NCBI GenBank assembly: GCA_046538105.1
Contig: JBKHJO010000012.1
Coordinates: forward strand, 1-52,792
Length of the DNA stretch: 52,792 bases
Direction of reading: 5' to 3'
Origin: JAWLEV01 sp046538105
Lineage (GTDB): Bacteria > Chloroflexota > Anaerolineae > UBA1429
The notes below the pieces were generated by a model. That model worked only from the letters and a program-made list of their open reading frames with translations. It was not told the DNA's origin and made no database searches. Position 1 is the stretch's first letter, and each line of letters begins with the position of its first letter. Shown here in pieces: positions 41,707 through 50,830 of this stretch. The translations under genes and the position numbers were made by a program.

Positions 41707-42552
41707 GGCGAGGGTGGCTGCGTCACCCCGCAATACCAGGTATTTTCCCACGTTCTCATAGCCGGCGGCCACCAGGGAGACATAGATCTCATCGGTCTCC
41801 TGGCGGGGAAGCAAATATCCGACTTCGTCCACATTCAACCCCTTGGCCCGCTCGGCCAGAGCGCGCGCCATCCGCCCCGCAGCCCCCTCGAGCGCCTCGA
41901 ACTTTTCCACCCACAACCCCACATAGGCCAGGGTCTGGACCTGCAGACATTCGGCCGCTGCCACTAGATTTCCGCTTCTATCCTGCAAATAGTGAACCTC
42001 CCGCCTCGGGCCTGTGCCCTCAAATGTCTCGGACAAAGCCGAGTCTTCCAGCGCCCCTGTAAAAAGGGTCCGCCATGCCCACCCCGATGGCAAAGAGGGT
42101 ACGGGCGAGCGCCCATGTACCTCATACACCATCATGTCCGCAGTACATTCCGGAGCAAAGCCGATCCCCTGAAAGGCGTGGCGAGAGGCCAGATTATCCG
42201 CGGCTACCACGGTGCGAAAACCACATACGGCCCGCCCCATGATGGCCTCCTCGACCGCCCGGGAGATGAGAGACGTCCCTATTCCCCGACGACGCTGTCC
42301 GGCCACCACCCCCAGCATGTCGATCTCCAGTTGCCCCCCTCGGCCCAAAGGCGTTTGCATGCAGGAACAAAAGCCCACGGCCTCATCTGCGGCAAAGGCC
42401 AGATAGGCATAGTGTTCGGGACGCGCCAGTACAGAGATGATCTGGTACGGAGAATAGGGACTGTCCCCGAGACTCTTGCGCTCCACCGCCAGGAGCGCTC
42501 GCGCATCGTCGAGTACGGGTTTCGCTCGTCGAATAAAGTGTTCCTTCCTCAT
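41701..42552 (-). CDS. Double GNAT-domain acetyltransferase
   Basis: A 283-residue protein with two GNAT modules. The first is complete, with LEIDMLGVVAGQRRRGIGTS, the acetyl-CoA loop, and NLASRHAFQGIGF. The second (from about residue 155, GWAWRTLFTGALEDSAL) has LGLWVEKF-like and ARALAERAKGLN blocks but a weak coenzyme loop, so it may be inactive. The substrate is unknown. Its end overlaps the kinase gene by 6 bp in convergent orientation. Confidence 0.8.
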   Translation of the reverse strand: MRKEHFIRRAKPVLDDARALLAVERKSLGDSPYSPYQIISVLARPEHYAYLAFAADEAVGFCSCMQTPLGRGGQLEIDMLGVVAGQRRRGIGTSLISRAVEEAIMGRAVCGFRTVVAADNLASRHAFQGIGFAPECTADMMVYEVHGRSPVPSLPSGWAWRTLFTGALEDSALSETFEGTGPRREVHYLQDRSGNLVAAAECLQVQTLAYVGLWVEKFEALEGAAGRMARALAERAKGLNVDEVGYLLPRQETDEIYVSLVAAGYENVGKYLVLRGDAATLAS

Positions 42553-42587
42553 GGATTCATTATGGTCTTCTTCCCCTATGCGTCAAC

Positions 42588-42617
42588 TTGACGCCCGAAG
42601 CGCAGCGTCGATATAAT
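42588..42617 (+). promoter_or_regulatory. Promoter of the methyltransferase gene
   Basis: The -35 TTGACG (42588-42593), 18-nt spacer and -10 TATAAT (42612-42617) lie 31 bp before the start codon, so the leader is short. Confidence 0.75.
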
Positions 42618-42648
42618 GTGCCCAATGAGGCATTCAACGTGGAGGCGT

Positions 42649-43395
42649 ATGGGAATCTATCAGGATTACGCATCCCTCTATGATCTATCGGGACAAAAGA
42701 CATTCAGCCAGAAAATGCTGCCCTATATCCGGCGCCTCCTGAGGCGTCATACGGTGCAGGGCAAGCGGATGGTGGACGTGGCCTGCGGCACGGGCACGGT
42801 GGTCATCTCCCTGGCCGCCGCCGGTTGGTGCGTGTATGGCGTGGACGCCTCCAAGGATATGCTGGCGGCAGCACGGGCCAAAGGAGAGAGACAGGGCGCT
42901 GCTGTAAAGTGGAGCCGACAGGATATGCGTACGTTCGTCCTGCCCGAGCGGGTACATCTGGCGACCTGTCTGTACGACAGCATGAACTATATGCTAACCG
43001 AGGAGGACATCAAGGCCAGTTTCGAGCGCGTCTTTGAGGCCCTGCTCCCCGGCGGGCTCTTTCTTTTTGATATGAACACCATCAAAGCGCTCTGCGAGGC
43101 GTGGAACGACAGGACCTATTTTATCGACTCCGGCGACCTCTGTATGGTACTCAAAAGTTACTACAACCAGAGACAGAAGCGGTCACGCGTCGAGGTGACC
43201 TGCTTTCAACAGGTGGGCACGCTCTATCGCAGAATTACAGAGGAGCACGTGGAACGGGGCTATCCGAGGGAGCGGATCAACGTCCTGCTGACGGAGGCAG
43301 GTTTTGCCGCAGAAGCGGCATACGAATGCTTCTCTTTTCAATCACCGAGCGCCCAGACCTTCCGCATCATGTGGGCCGCCCGACGCCCCCGATAG
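42649..43395 (+). CDS. Class I SAM-dependent methyltransferase
   Basis: A 248-residue protein with a Rossmann methyltransferase core: motif I RMVDVACGTGTVVISLA, motif II WCVYGVDASKDML, VKWSRQDMRTF, and the post-motif block LLPGGLFLFDMNTIKAL. It resembles small-molecule methyltransferases; the substrate is unknown. The ATG at 42649 follows GGAGG, and the protein begins MGIYQDYASLYD as in relatives. A YhfC-type gene follows 42 bp later. Confidence 0.88.
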   Translation: MGIYQDYASLYDLSGQKTFSQKMLPYIRRLLRRHTVQGKRMVDVACGTGTVVISLAAAGWCVYGVDASKDMLAAARAKGERQGAAVKWSRQDMRTFVLPERVHLATCLYDSMNYMLTEEDIKASFERVFEALLPGGLFLFDMNTIKALCEAWNDRTYFIDSGDLCMVLKSYYNQRQKRSRVEVTCFQQVGTLYRRITEEHVERGYPRERINVLLTEAGFAAEAAYECFSFQSPSAQTFRIMWAARRPR

Positions 43396-43437
43396 AGCGC
43401 CCCACTCTCGTATCAGCCACATAAACGAGAGGATAAT

Positions 43438-44235
43438 GTGAATCCAAACACCATAGCAGCCTTTATCGTTTCCCTTCTCCTTCAGGTAGGATGCCCCCTG
43501 GTTGCTGTCCTGTATTACAGGCACAGGACGCATGCAAGATGGGAACTCTTTGCCTATGGGGCCATCATCTTTGCCGTATTCCAACTATTCACCTGGCTAC
43601 CCCTGAACGCCTACCTTAACGTGGTGGTGGGTGACACACTAGAGTCAGATCTCTGGGCGTTTATGTGGCTACTGGCCACAGCCTTGGGCACAGCCCTGGC
43701 CGAGGAAGGCGGACGGTGGCTGGGATATCGCTATCTCTTTCCTAGGGGATCCTTTAGACTAACGTGGCGCAACGGGGTGATGTACGGTCTTGGGCAGGCG
43801 TTTGTGGAAACCGCCCTCTTTATCGCTGGCCTCACCTTTATGACCTTTATGGCCTATATCTTTTTGGGGAGACTGGATCCTCAACTCGTCAGCCGGTCAA
43901 GCAGCCCAGAGACCAGCGCGGCCTTTCAAGAAACACTGGAAACCATCCGCAACACGGCGTGGCGCCAGCCTCTTACCATAGCGGTGGAACGCCTCCTATC
44001 CCTTCCCCATCAGGTAGCCTGGGCGCTGCTGGTAATGCAAAGCCTCGTCTTTTCTGAAAGGCGATGGTTCCTCTTTGCCGTCCTATACCATGCCTCTATC
44101 GGTATCATCGTGCCCGGCCTGGCCCGCCTGTCTGGTTTTTTCATCGCCGAGGCCGTTAACGTCTTACTGGCCCTCGCCAGTCTGTGGATCATTATCAGGC
44201 TGCGCGCCCTATCCAAGGGCACTGGAGGGGTCTGA
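43438..44235 (+). CDS. YhfC-type intramembrane metalloprotease-like protein
   Basis: A 265-residue membrane protein with about seven helices. The motif ALAEEGGRWLGYR (Glu-Glu-x3-Arg) and NGVMYGLGQAFVETALFI, together with LYHASIGIIVPG, fit the YhfC/DUF2324 family, thought to be glutamic-type intramembrane proteases related to CPBP/PrsW proteins. The protease activity is a family inference. The start is GTG at 43438 after GAGAGGA. It is probably co-transcribed with the methyltransferase. Confidence 0.75.
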   Translation: MNPNTIAAFIVSLLLQVGCPLVAVLYYRHRTHARWELFAYGAIIFAVFQLFTWLPLNAYLNVVVGDTLESDLWAFMWLLATALGTALAEEGGRWLGYRYLFPRGSFRLTWRNGVMYGLGQAFVETALFIAGLTFMTFMAYIFLGRLDPQLVSRSSSPETSAAFQETLETIRNTAWRQPLTIAVERLLSLPHQVAWALLVMQSLVFSERRWFLFAVLYHASIGIIVPGLARLSGFFIAEAVNVLLALASLWIIIRLRALSKGTGGV

Positions 44236-44237
44236 TA

Positions 44238-44744
44238 CTATTGCTCCTCTTCCGCGATGGAATCTTTTACCTGATACTTGGTCAAAACTGCCCGCGCCTC
44301 CTCTGCTCCACGCCAACCCTCCACGTAACTCTCTTTATCCTCAAGAAGTTTGTAGGTATCAAAGAAATTCTCGATCTCGCGCAACCAGTGGATGCCGACA
44401 TCATCGAGTTCTTGCATCTCTTCAAACCGAGGATCAGCCACTGGCACCCCCAGAATCTTTTCGTCGATGCCCGCCTCATCGCGCATAAGTAACACGCCTA
44501 TGGGGCGAATCTGCATATGACAGCCGGGGAAGGTGGGCTCCTCCACAACGATCAGGGCATCCAGGGGGTCTCCATCGGCCGCCTGTGTTCCCGGGACGAA
44601 TCCATAATCGGTGGGATAGTGCACCGAAGAATAGAGCACCCGGTCGAGATAGATGGTATGCCTCTGATGATCATACTCGTACTTGTTGCGGCTGCCCCGG
44701 GGAATCTCGACGATAACTTCTATCTGTGCAAATTGATCTTCCAT
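44238..44744 (-). CDS. ppa: Inorganic pyrophosphatase (family I)
   Basis: A 168-residue soluble pyrophosphatase that hydrolyses PPi and so drives biosynthesis. The active site shows IPRGSRNKYEYD, YPTDYGFVPGT and the signature DGDPLDALIV, with the Asp residues that bind magnesium. It lies 123 bp downstream of glmS on the same strand. Confidence 0.96.
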   Translation of the reverse strand: MEDQFAQIEVIVEIPRGSRNKYEYDHQRHTIYLDRVLYSSVHYPTDYGFVPGTQAADGDPLDALIVVEEPTFPGCHMQIRPIGVLLMRDEAGIDEKILGVPVADPRFEEMQELDDVGIHWLREIENFFDTYKLLEDKESYVEGWRGAEEARAVLTKYQVKDSIAEEEQ

Positions 44745-44867
44745 AGAACCTCACCTGTCTTCAACATACAAAAAGAAACGCATACCAAATATGTTATGAT
44801 GACACCACGCTGACGTCGACTTGCGAACACCAGTCCACAGCCAGAAAACTCTGGATATACCATCCCC

Positions 44868-46712
44868 TTATTCCACAGTCACGCTCTTGGCCAGGTTTCT
44901 GGGCTGATCGACGTCGCAACCGCGGAGGACGCCGATATGGTAGGCCAGCAACTGCAGGGGGATGGTGGCCAGGACGGGGGTGAGATAGCGCGACGTGGCG
45001 GGAATCGAGATGACGTCGTCCGCCCTGGCTGCCACCTCCTCATCCCCCTCTGTGGCCACGGCGATGACCCGCCCGCCGCGGGTTTTGACCTGCTCCATAT
45101 TGTTGAGCATCTTATCCCGCACCCTGTCCCGGGGGCAGATGACCACCACGGGCATCTGGTCATCGATAAGGGCGATGGGGCCATGCTTCATCTCCCCCGC
45201 CGGATAGCCCTCGGCATGGATGTAGGAGATCTCTTTTAACTTGAGGGCGCCCTCCAGGGCGATGGGATAGTTGATGCCCCGCCCCAGGAACAAAAAATCG
45301 TCACAGTCCATATAGCGTCGGGCCACTTTTTCATAGCCCTCATCGTCGCGCAGCACCCGCCCCATCAACTCGGGCAGTGCGGCCAGATCCTGCAACAGAT
45401 CCAGTCTTTGCCCCTCATCCAGGGTATGGCGCATCTGCCCCAAATAGATGGCCAGCAGATAGGCCGCCGTGATCTGGGAGGTAAAGGCCTTGGTGGAAGC
45501 CACCCCGATCTCGGGACCGGCATTAAGATAGACCGTGCCGTCGGCCAGACGGGCCGCCTGGCTGCCCACCACGTTGACGAGGGCGATGGACTGCATACCC
45601 CGCTCGCGGGCCGCCTCCATGGCCGCCAGGGTATCCACCGTCTCTCCCGACTGACTGATGATCAACACCACGCTTCCGGGCTCCAGGATGGGATCGCGAT
45701 AGCGGAACTCGGAGCCATAGTCCACCTCCACGGGCAGACGGACCAGATCCTCGATGAGGAACTTGGCCACGAGACAGGCATGCCACGCCGTGCCACAGGC
45801 CACGGCATGCAGCCGGCGCAGATGGGGCAATACCGGTTTCAGATCGTCGAGATCGGGCAAACGCACCACGGCCTCGTCGAAATCGACCCGGCCGCGGATG
45901 GCGTCAGTCACCGAGCGGGGCTGCTCATAGATCTCTTTGAGCATAAAGTGTTTGTAGCCCTCCTTGGCCGCCGATACCGGATTCCAGGATACACTGGTGG
46001 CCGTCTTTTTCACCGTCTCTCCATCCAGGTCCATGAACTCGGCCCCTTCTCTTGTAATCACGGCCACGTCCCCGTCATCCAAAAAGATCGTCTCCTGGGT
46101 ATAGTCGAGGATGGCGGGCATGTCCGAGGCCACAAACATCTCGTCCTCCCCCAAGCCCAGCACCACGCCCCCGGCGTTGCCCACTCGCGCCGCTACCAGC
46201 CGGTCGGGTTCCAACGCGCTCATGACTACGATGGCGCTGGGGCCCTTGAGTCGTTGCAGGGCCCGGCGTACTGCGGCGACCAGATCCCGCGCCCCATCGT
46301 CGTAATACTCGCTCACGAGATGGGCGATAACCTCGGTATCGGTCTGGGAATCGAAAGTGAGCCCCTTTTCCAAGAGTTCCTGCTTTAACTGGCGATAGTT
46401 CTCCACAATGCCATTGTGCACGACAGAGATCGTGCCATCGTGATCCGTATGGGGATGACAGTTGGCCTCTGTCACATCGCCGTGGGTGGCCCAGCGGGTA
46501 TGCCCCATGCCCATGGGACCGGAGAGGGGCTTTTTTTCGAGCAGCGCGTCGAGGTTGCGCAGTTTTCCCACACTGCGCCGGCGCGCGATGCCCCGTTCCG
46601 TGGCCACGGCCAGGCCGGCCGAATCGTATCCGCGATACTCGAGGCGACGCAGACCATCCAGAACGATGTCGCAGGCGTTGCGATCTCCCACATAGGCGAC
46701 GATACCACACAT
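44868..46712 (-). CDS. glmS: Glutamine-fructose-6-phosphate aminotransferase (isomerizing)
   Basis: A 614-residue GlmS, which makes glucosamine-6-phosphate from fructose-6-phosphate and glutamine, the first step to UDP-GlcNAc and peptidoglycan. The mature N-terminus is CGIVAYVGD, with Cys as the nucleophile of the glutaminase domain (GHTRWATHGDVTEANCHPH). Two SIS domains follow (VLIISQSGETVDTLAAMEAA; LFLGRGINYPIALEGALKLK), ending in NLAKSVTVE. GGGAGGT precedes the ATG at 46712. A glmS ribozyme in the leader shows feedback by the product at mRNA level. Confidence 0.98.
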   Translation of the reverse strand: MCGIVAYVGDRNACDIVLDGLRRLEYRGYDSAGLAVATERGIARRRSVGKLRNLDALLEKKPLSGPMGMGHTRWATHGDVTEANCHPHTDHDGTISVVHNGIVENYRQLKQELLEKGLTFDSQTDTEVIAHLVSEYYDDGARDLVAAVRRALQRLKGPSAIVVMSALEPDRLVAARVGNAGGVVLGLGEDEMFVASDMPAILDYTQETIFLDDGDVAVITREGAEFMDLDGETVKKTATSVSWNPVSAAKEGYKHFMLKEIYEQPRSVTDAIRGRVDFDEAVVRLPDLDDLKPVLPHLRRLHAVACGTAWHACLVAKFLIEDLVRLPVEVDYGSEFRYRDPILEPGSVVLIISQSGETVDTLAAMEAARERGMQSIALVNVVGSQAARLADGTVYLNAGPEIGVASTKAFTSQITAAYLLAIYLGQMRHTLDEGQRLDLLQDLAALPELMGRVLRDDEGYEKVARRYMDCDDFLFLGRGINYPIALEGALKLKEISYIHAEGYPAGEMKHGPIALIDDQMPVVVICPRDRVRDKMLNNMEQVKTRGGRVIAVATEGDEEVAARADDVISIPATSRYLTPVLATIPLQLLAYHIGVLRGCDVDQPRNLAKSVTVE

Positions 46713-46869
46713 CAGAGGACCTCCCTTTTTGAGGCTGCATGAGATTATCCACGACGACGCCAGAGCATCTATCGTCCTGTCGCCGTCCCTGGGTTTCACC
46801 GCCATCCCTTTGTGCCAGGGTCACCCCTGGGTTTTGCGGGATCGGCTTGTTATTCGGGAGGAAAGGATA

Positions 46870-47001
46870 AGGGGCGTGAGACCCCTGGAGGCTTCCGCTG
46901 ATCTCTCGATTTTCCCCGCACGGACGCGCGGGTTAGCCCCATCTCGCGATGGAGAACCTCCACCTCGTCAACTACCGTCCCAAAGTGGCAGCCCTTGCGC
47001 T
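46870..47001 (-). ncRNA. glmS ribozyme in the glmS leader
   Basis: Read on the minus strand, the region shows the glmS ribozyme landmarks in order: the cleavage region AAGCGCAAGGGCTG (cut expected between 47001 and 47000, before the G), the core GTTGACGAGGTGGAGG (from 46972), a pairing TCTCCATCGCGAGATGG, and the closing block CAGCGGAAGCCTCC (from 46900). Glucosamine-6-phosphate acts as cofactor for self-cleavage, after which the mRNA is degraded. About 155 nt of leader remain between it and the glmS start. No protein-coding gene occupies 46713-47189; an open frame on the minus strand here is explained by the RNA. Confidence 0.9.
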
Positions 47002-47045
47002 TACTCTCTCCCTCGAACTGTAACTCTTTTACCACGATCACGGTG

Positions 47046-47074
47046 ATTGTAGCACAGCACCCAGGCAACGACAA
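47046..47074 (-). promoter_or_regulatory. Promoter of ribozyme-glmS
   Basis: On the minus strand: -35 TTGTCG (47074-47069), 17-nt spacer, -10 TACAAT (47051-47046). The start near 47039 lies just before the ribozyme. Confidence 0.75.
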
Positions 47075-47189
47075 AGGACGGACGACCGATCCACGATTGT
47101 CGTCGCGCATCTTTCGTGCTAGAATCGGTATGGTTTCAAGAGTAACAAGGCTGACAAGATCAATATGAGGATTCCTACATCCCGCGACG

Positions 47190-48779
47190 ATGGTATATAG
47201 TGTATCGTTTCTGCCCTGGCTGATTCCCTGCGTGGGAGCCATTCTGACGATAGCCCTGCCCTCCTCGATCATATCCGACCGTATCAGACGCTGGGTACAG
47301 GCGGTCATCCTGCTGATAACCTGCATCACCCTCGCCCTCGTGCAGGGGGCGGCAGATGTCACATGGAACTCCCCACAGCCCCTCGTGGATCAGTTCGAAC
47401 CCCTCGCCTTTTCCTACAAGCAACCGAGGATGACGATGGCCTGGCTCCCTTTGGGATTGCTCACCCTCCTGAACCTGGGGCTGATAATGAACCCCCTCAA
47501 GCCCTCTGAAGCCGCGAGGCAACTGGCGCTGGGAGCCATGGTGCTGGCCACCATGGCGGCCTCCAACCCCTTTACGCTGGGGATCATCTGGGGCTTGACG
47601 GATCTACTACTCCTGGCCTTTAAACTCGGAGACATCCCGCAGGAGGAACCCTATCTGCTCATACGCCACGGGGCGGGTAACCTGCTGTCCATCATGGCCA
47701 TCGCCGTGGGCATCGCCTTTGTAGGGGGGAGGGAAAGGACTTTTCTCACCAACACCCTTGTTGGGCCGCCGCACGCATCGCTTCCCTGGCTTGCCCTGGC
47801 GGCCCTGATGCGACTCGGCGTATATCCCCTACCCCATCACCATGGGGAAACATGGGAGATCGACCTGACCTCCCTTTTCACGGGCATCCACCTTTGGTTA
47901 CAGGTGGGCATGCTCCAACCCCTGGGGCTCACCTGGCTTCCCACGCTGTTTATAGCCCTCTTTTTACTGGCCATGGCCCTGCTGGCAAACCGGGCCGCGG
48001 ATTTCAGGTTTGCGTGGCCCTATGTGAGCATGTACGGCATTCTTCTCTCGCTCTTGCCCATACTGGCAGGGGGCAATGGAGGCGCTACAACGACGCGGGC
48101 GCTGGCATCCCTCTGGGCCCTTGGCCTGAGCCTGCGTCACCTGTACATTCACGCTGCAATACCCTGGGATATCGTTCCCTGGGCGCGAGCACCCATGATC
48201 GCGGCCCTGGCCGCCCTGGGCGGCCTGCCACCCAGCCTGGGATTCATGGCCCGCTGGTCACTTTTGCAACTCTGCTGGCTCCACGGCCGCTGGGGCCTGA
48301 TACTTGTCGTATCCACGGCCTCGCTGCTGGTCTCCATTCCCCTGTGGCGACAACTCGACGAATTGTTGGCCTTTTTTGGGAATTGCAGGCGGCCGCGAGG
48401 GCTTGAACTGATACCCATAGTTGTGGCCGCTCTCCTGGCGATGGTGCTGCTGGCGGGGGGCATCTGGCCGGGAACGGGGGCCATACGCGGGCTTTTGTCC
48501 CATCCCCTTTCGGGAAGTGTCCTGTTCGTCGTCACATTGCTCCCTCCCCTTGGGGGCTATTTCCTGCGCGAGCCCCAGAGGCGTTCCTACGCTGCCCCCT
48601 GGGCCGAGCGACTGGCGCCCGTACTGGGACTGGAGTGGCTTTACGCAGGCGTGGAAAAAGCGTTGGAAAGGGTGGACACCTGGCTCGTGACACTGTACAC
48701 AACCCTCGAGGAATCGTTGGGATTGGGCTGGATCCTGATGTGGGGTCTCGCCCTCACGCTGTATCTGGTGGAGAGATAA
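47190..48779 (+). CDS. Membrane proton-channel-like subunit (NuoL/M/N or Mrp/Hyf type), divergent
   Basis: A 529-residue protein with about 14 hydrophobic segments. The block ALAALMRLGVYPLPHHHGETWE lies where complex I antiporter subunits have their transport helix, and ALAALGGLPPSLGFMARWSLLQ matches the conserved GLPP region of NuoL/M/N. Key Lys and Glu residues are harder to place, so the match is distant. It is the first of three packed membrane genes (next start 1 bp after the stop). It may move protons or sodium ions, but a redox partner is not seen. Confidence 0.7.
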   Translation: MVYSVSFLPWLIPCVGAILTIALPSSIISDRIRRWVQAVILLITCITLALVQGAADVTWNSPQPLVDQFEPLAFSYKQPRMTMAWLPLGLLTLLNLGLIMNPLKPSEAARQLALGAMVLATMAASNPFTLGIIWGLTDLLLLAFKLGDIPQEEPYLLIRHGAGNLLSIMAIAVGIAFVGGRERTFLTNTLVGPPHASLPWLALAALMRLGVYPLPHHHGETWEIDLTSLFTGIHLWLQVGMLQPLGLTWLPTLFIALFLLAMALLANRAADFRFAWPYVSMYGILLSLLPILAGGNGGATTTRALASLWALGLSLRHLYIHAAIPWDIVPWARAPMIAALAALGGLPPSLGFMARWSLLQLCWLHGRWGLILVVSTASLLVSIPLWRQLDELLAFFGNCRRPRGLELIPIVVAALLAMVLLAGGIWPGTGAIRGLLSHPLSGSVLFVVTLLPPLGGYFLREPQRRSYAAPWAERLAPVLGLEWLYAGVEKALERVDTWLVTLYTTLEESLGLGWILMWGLALTLYLVER

Positions 48780-48780
48780 G

Positions 48781-49452
48781 ATGCCCGATATACCCATCAC
48801 GCAGCAGTTACTGAGCCAGATTCCCATCATCGTAGTCGCCTCCTCCGCAGCCATGTTTCTGCTGACGAGGTACAGGATCTCTACGGCACTGCTGCTTCTA
48901 CAATATATCCTGCTTCCCCCGTTGCTCAGCGAACGCCTCCCCCAGAGTATACTTTTTACCCGCGTGGGGGCAGGATTCTCCATCTGCCTCATCCTCTATC
49001 TCACGGCCGACCAGGTACAGAACGTCGTCCGTCCCATAACACCCGAGAGTGGACCCGACGACGATGGTCCCGAAATAGATCCGGAACCTGGACGTCCAAG
49101 GAGCATGGGGCTGCCCTTTTGCGCCCTCACGCTGGCCCTGGGAGCCTTTACAGCCTACCACCTATGGCGCAGATATCCCCTGCCCCCCATACCTCCAGAA
49201 CTGACACTGACCAGTTACTGGCTGATGATCGGGGGTGTACTTGTAACACTGGTCAGCCTGAGTCCGCTGCGGATAGGATTCGGCCTGTTGAGTTTTCTGA
49301 ACGGCTTTGTAGTCCTCTACCTCTTTTGGGATCCTGGCTTTTTGGTCACGGCTCTGCTGAATGTGATCGAGGTGCTCTTTGCCCTGGGGATCGTCCTCTT
49401 TGCCGAGGAGAGATTGCAGACGTCCGTAGTCGATGTGGAGATGGAAGAATGA
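48781..49452 (+). CDS. HyfE/NuoK-like membrane subunit
   Basis: A 223-residue protein with about six to seven membrane helices and a short acidic loop (PESGPDDDGPEIDPEPGRP) in the middle. Its size, position between two antiporter-like genes and C-terminal helices (LLNVIEVLFALGIVLFAEE) recall HyfE- or MrpC/NuoK-type subunits. The identity is uncertain. It overlaps the next start by 4 bp (ATGA). Confidence 0.5.
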   Translation: MPDIPITQQLLSQIPIIVVASSAAMFLLTRYRISTALLLLQYILLPPLLSERLPQSILFTRVGAGFSICLILYLTADQVQNVVRPITPESGPDDDGPEIDPEPGRPRSMGLPFCALTLALGAFTAYHLWRRYPLPPIPPELTLTSYWLMIGGVLVTLVSLSPLRIGFGLLSFLNGFVVLYLFWDPGFLVTALLNVIEVLFALGIVLFAEERLQTSVVDVEMEE

Positions 49453-50810
49453 TCCTGTGGTTCGTCATCCTGCTCCTGGCTGTCGCTGTCACCGTCAGCC
49501 TGCTGTCCAGATTCCCCCTCACGGCAGCCCTCCTCTCCACCACCACCCTGCTGGTCACAGCCGTCTCTCTGGCCATCACAAGAGAGGTGCCGGATCTCCT
49601 CCTGGTGGGGCGACGGGTGACACTTTTGCCGGGAGCGCGCATGGGCCTGGCCTTTTGCCTCGCTCTGCTGGCTCTGGTGATGCTTCATACATATCGGGTG
49701 CCCCAGGGCGAGTTCTCCTACGCCCTCACCCTGGGTGCAGCAGGATTCTTTGCCGCCTCACTCATCGTTCATAGTAATACCCTCAAGGTCCTGACGCTGG
49801 AGATAGGGGCCATCGTAGCGCTCGCCCTGCTTCCCGTACGCGAACAACGGGACGCCGTCCTCGGCGCGCGCGCCCTGGTGCTGATAGCCCTGGCGGGGAT
49901 GCTCCTCCTGGTGGGCGCGTGGACGCTAGAAATCTACGCTCCCGAACTGGAGGTGACGGCCATGCTGCAATTGAGTACGGCCGTCACCATGATGGGATTT
50001 CTGCTACTGCTGGGGGTGGGCCCCTTTGGCCTATGGCTGACCCCCCTGTTCCGCCGGGGCGCTTACCTGGCCGGTATCATGCTACACATCGTCCTCGGGG
50101 GCGCGCTGTTGTTCTTTTTGAGCGGCGTCTTTCGGGAGGAGACCTATGCTGGGGCACAGGAACTGATACACATCCTTTTGCTCGTCGGGGGCGTGGGAAC
50201 ATGCCTTCTGGGGGGGATGGGCGCGATGGCGCAGCGCTCGGTAAGCGGAGCCCTCTCCTACAGCGCCCTGGCCGACCTGGGTGTGGTCCTCACGGCCCTG
50301 GGTCTGGGCTCGTCAGAAAGCGCCACCGTGGGCATCATGCATTTCATGTATCGCGCCGTGGGGATCGTCGTCGTGGCCATGGTGGCAGGGTTGCTGCGTC
50401 ACCATTTTGGAGGAGACGACCACGAACATCTGGCGGGAATCTGGCAGCGGGCGCCCCTGCTCGTCATGGCCCTGGCCACGGGCGGGCTGTCCCTGGCGGG
50501 GCTGCCCCCTCTGGCGGGCTTTGGCACACGGCTGAATCTCTACCAGATGCTGGCCATGGAGCACGCCGCCTGGATGCCCGCCCTCCTGATAAGCAGCCTG
50601 GGACCGGCCTGGGCCTTTGGGCGCTGTACCCTGGCCACCTTGAGCCCGCCCCTCGTCTCCCGGGGCGGTCCCTCCCCCCGCTATCCCGGGCTCCTGCCCC
50701 TGTTCCTGGGACTGTCATTACTGGCTCTGGGGATATCCCCACACCTGTTGACACGGCTGCCCTCTGCATGGATCGAGTTATTGGCGGCCGCCTCCGCCTT
50801 TGTCCCCTAA
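49449..50810 (+). CDS. NuoN/HyfB-like proton-translocating membrane subunit
   Basis: A 453-residue protein with about 14 helices. The conserved parts of the proton-translocating family are visible: VGPFGLWLTPLFRRGAYLAG, SGALSYSALADLGVVLTALG, MHFMYRAVGIVVVAMVAGLL, and SLAGLPPLAGFGTRLNLYQM. It is the clearest complex I-type member of the trio. The ATG at 49449 overlaps the upstream stop; an open frame farther upstream is a shadow of the preceding gene. It ends 20 bp from ruvA, which is convergent. Confidence 0.82.
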   Translation: MILWFVILLLAVAVTVSLLSRFPLTAALLSTTTLLVTAVSLAITREVPDLLLVGRRVTLLPGARMGLAFCLALLALVMLHTYRVPQGEFSYALTLGAAGFFAASLIVHSNTLKVLTLEIGAIVALALLPVREQRDAVLGARALVLIALAGMLLLVGAWTLEIYAPELEVTAMLQLSTAVTMMGFLLLLGVGPFGLWLTPLFRRGAYLAGIMLHIVLGGALLFFLSGVFREETYAGAQELIHILLLVGGVGTCLLGGMGAMAQRSVSGALSYSALADLGVVLTALGLGSSESATVGIMHFMYRAVGIVVVAMVAGLLRHHFGGDDHEHLAGIWQRAPLLVMALATGGLSLAGLPPLAGFGTRLNLYQMLAMEHAAWMPALLISSLGPAWAFGRCTLATLSPPLVSRGGPSPRYPGLLPLFLGLSLLALGISPHLLTRLPSAWIELLAAASAFVP

Positions 50811-50830
50811 AGCAAAAAGGATGACGGGGA

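Noticed and set aside
46850..47362. A 170-codon open frame on the minus strand upstream of glmS
   Set aside because: It runs through the glmS ribozyme, the glmS promoter and the start of the rightward membrane gene. It has no ribosome site, and its composition is not protein-like.
49119..49448. N-terminal extension of the third antiporter-like gene
   Set aside because: The extension lies entirely inside the preceding membrane gene and shows no membrane pattern. The ATG at 49449 gives the coupled start expected.
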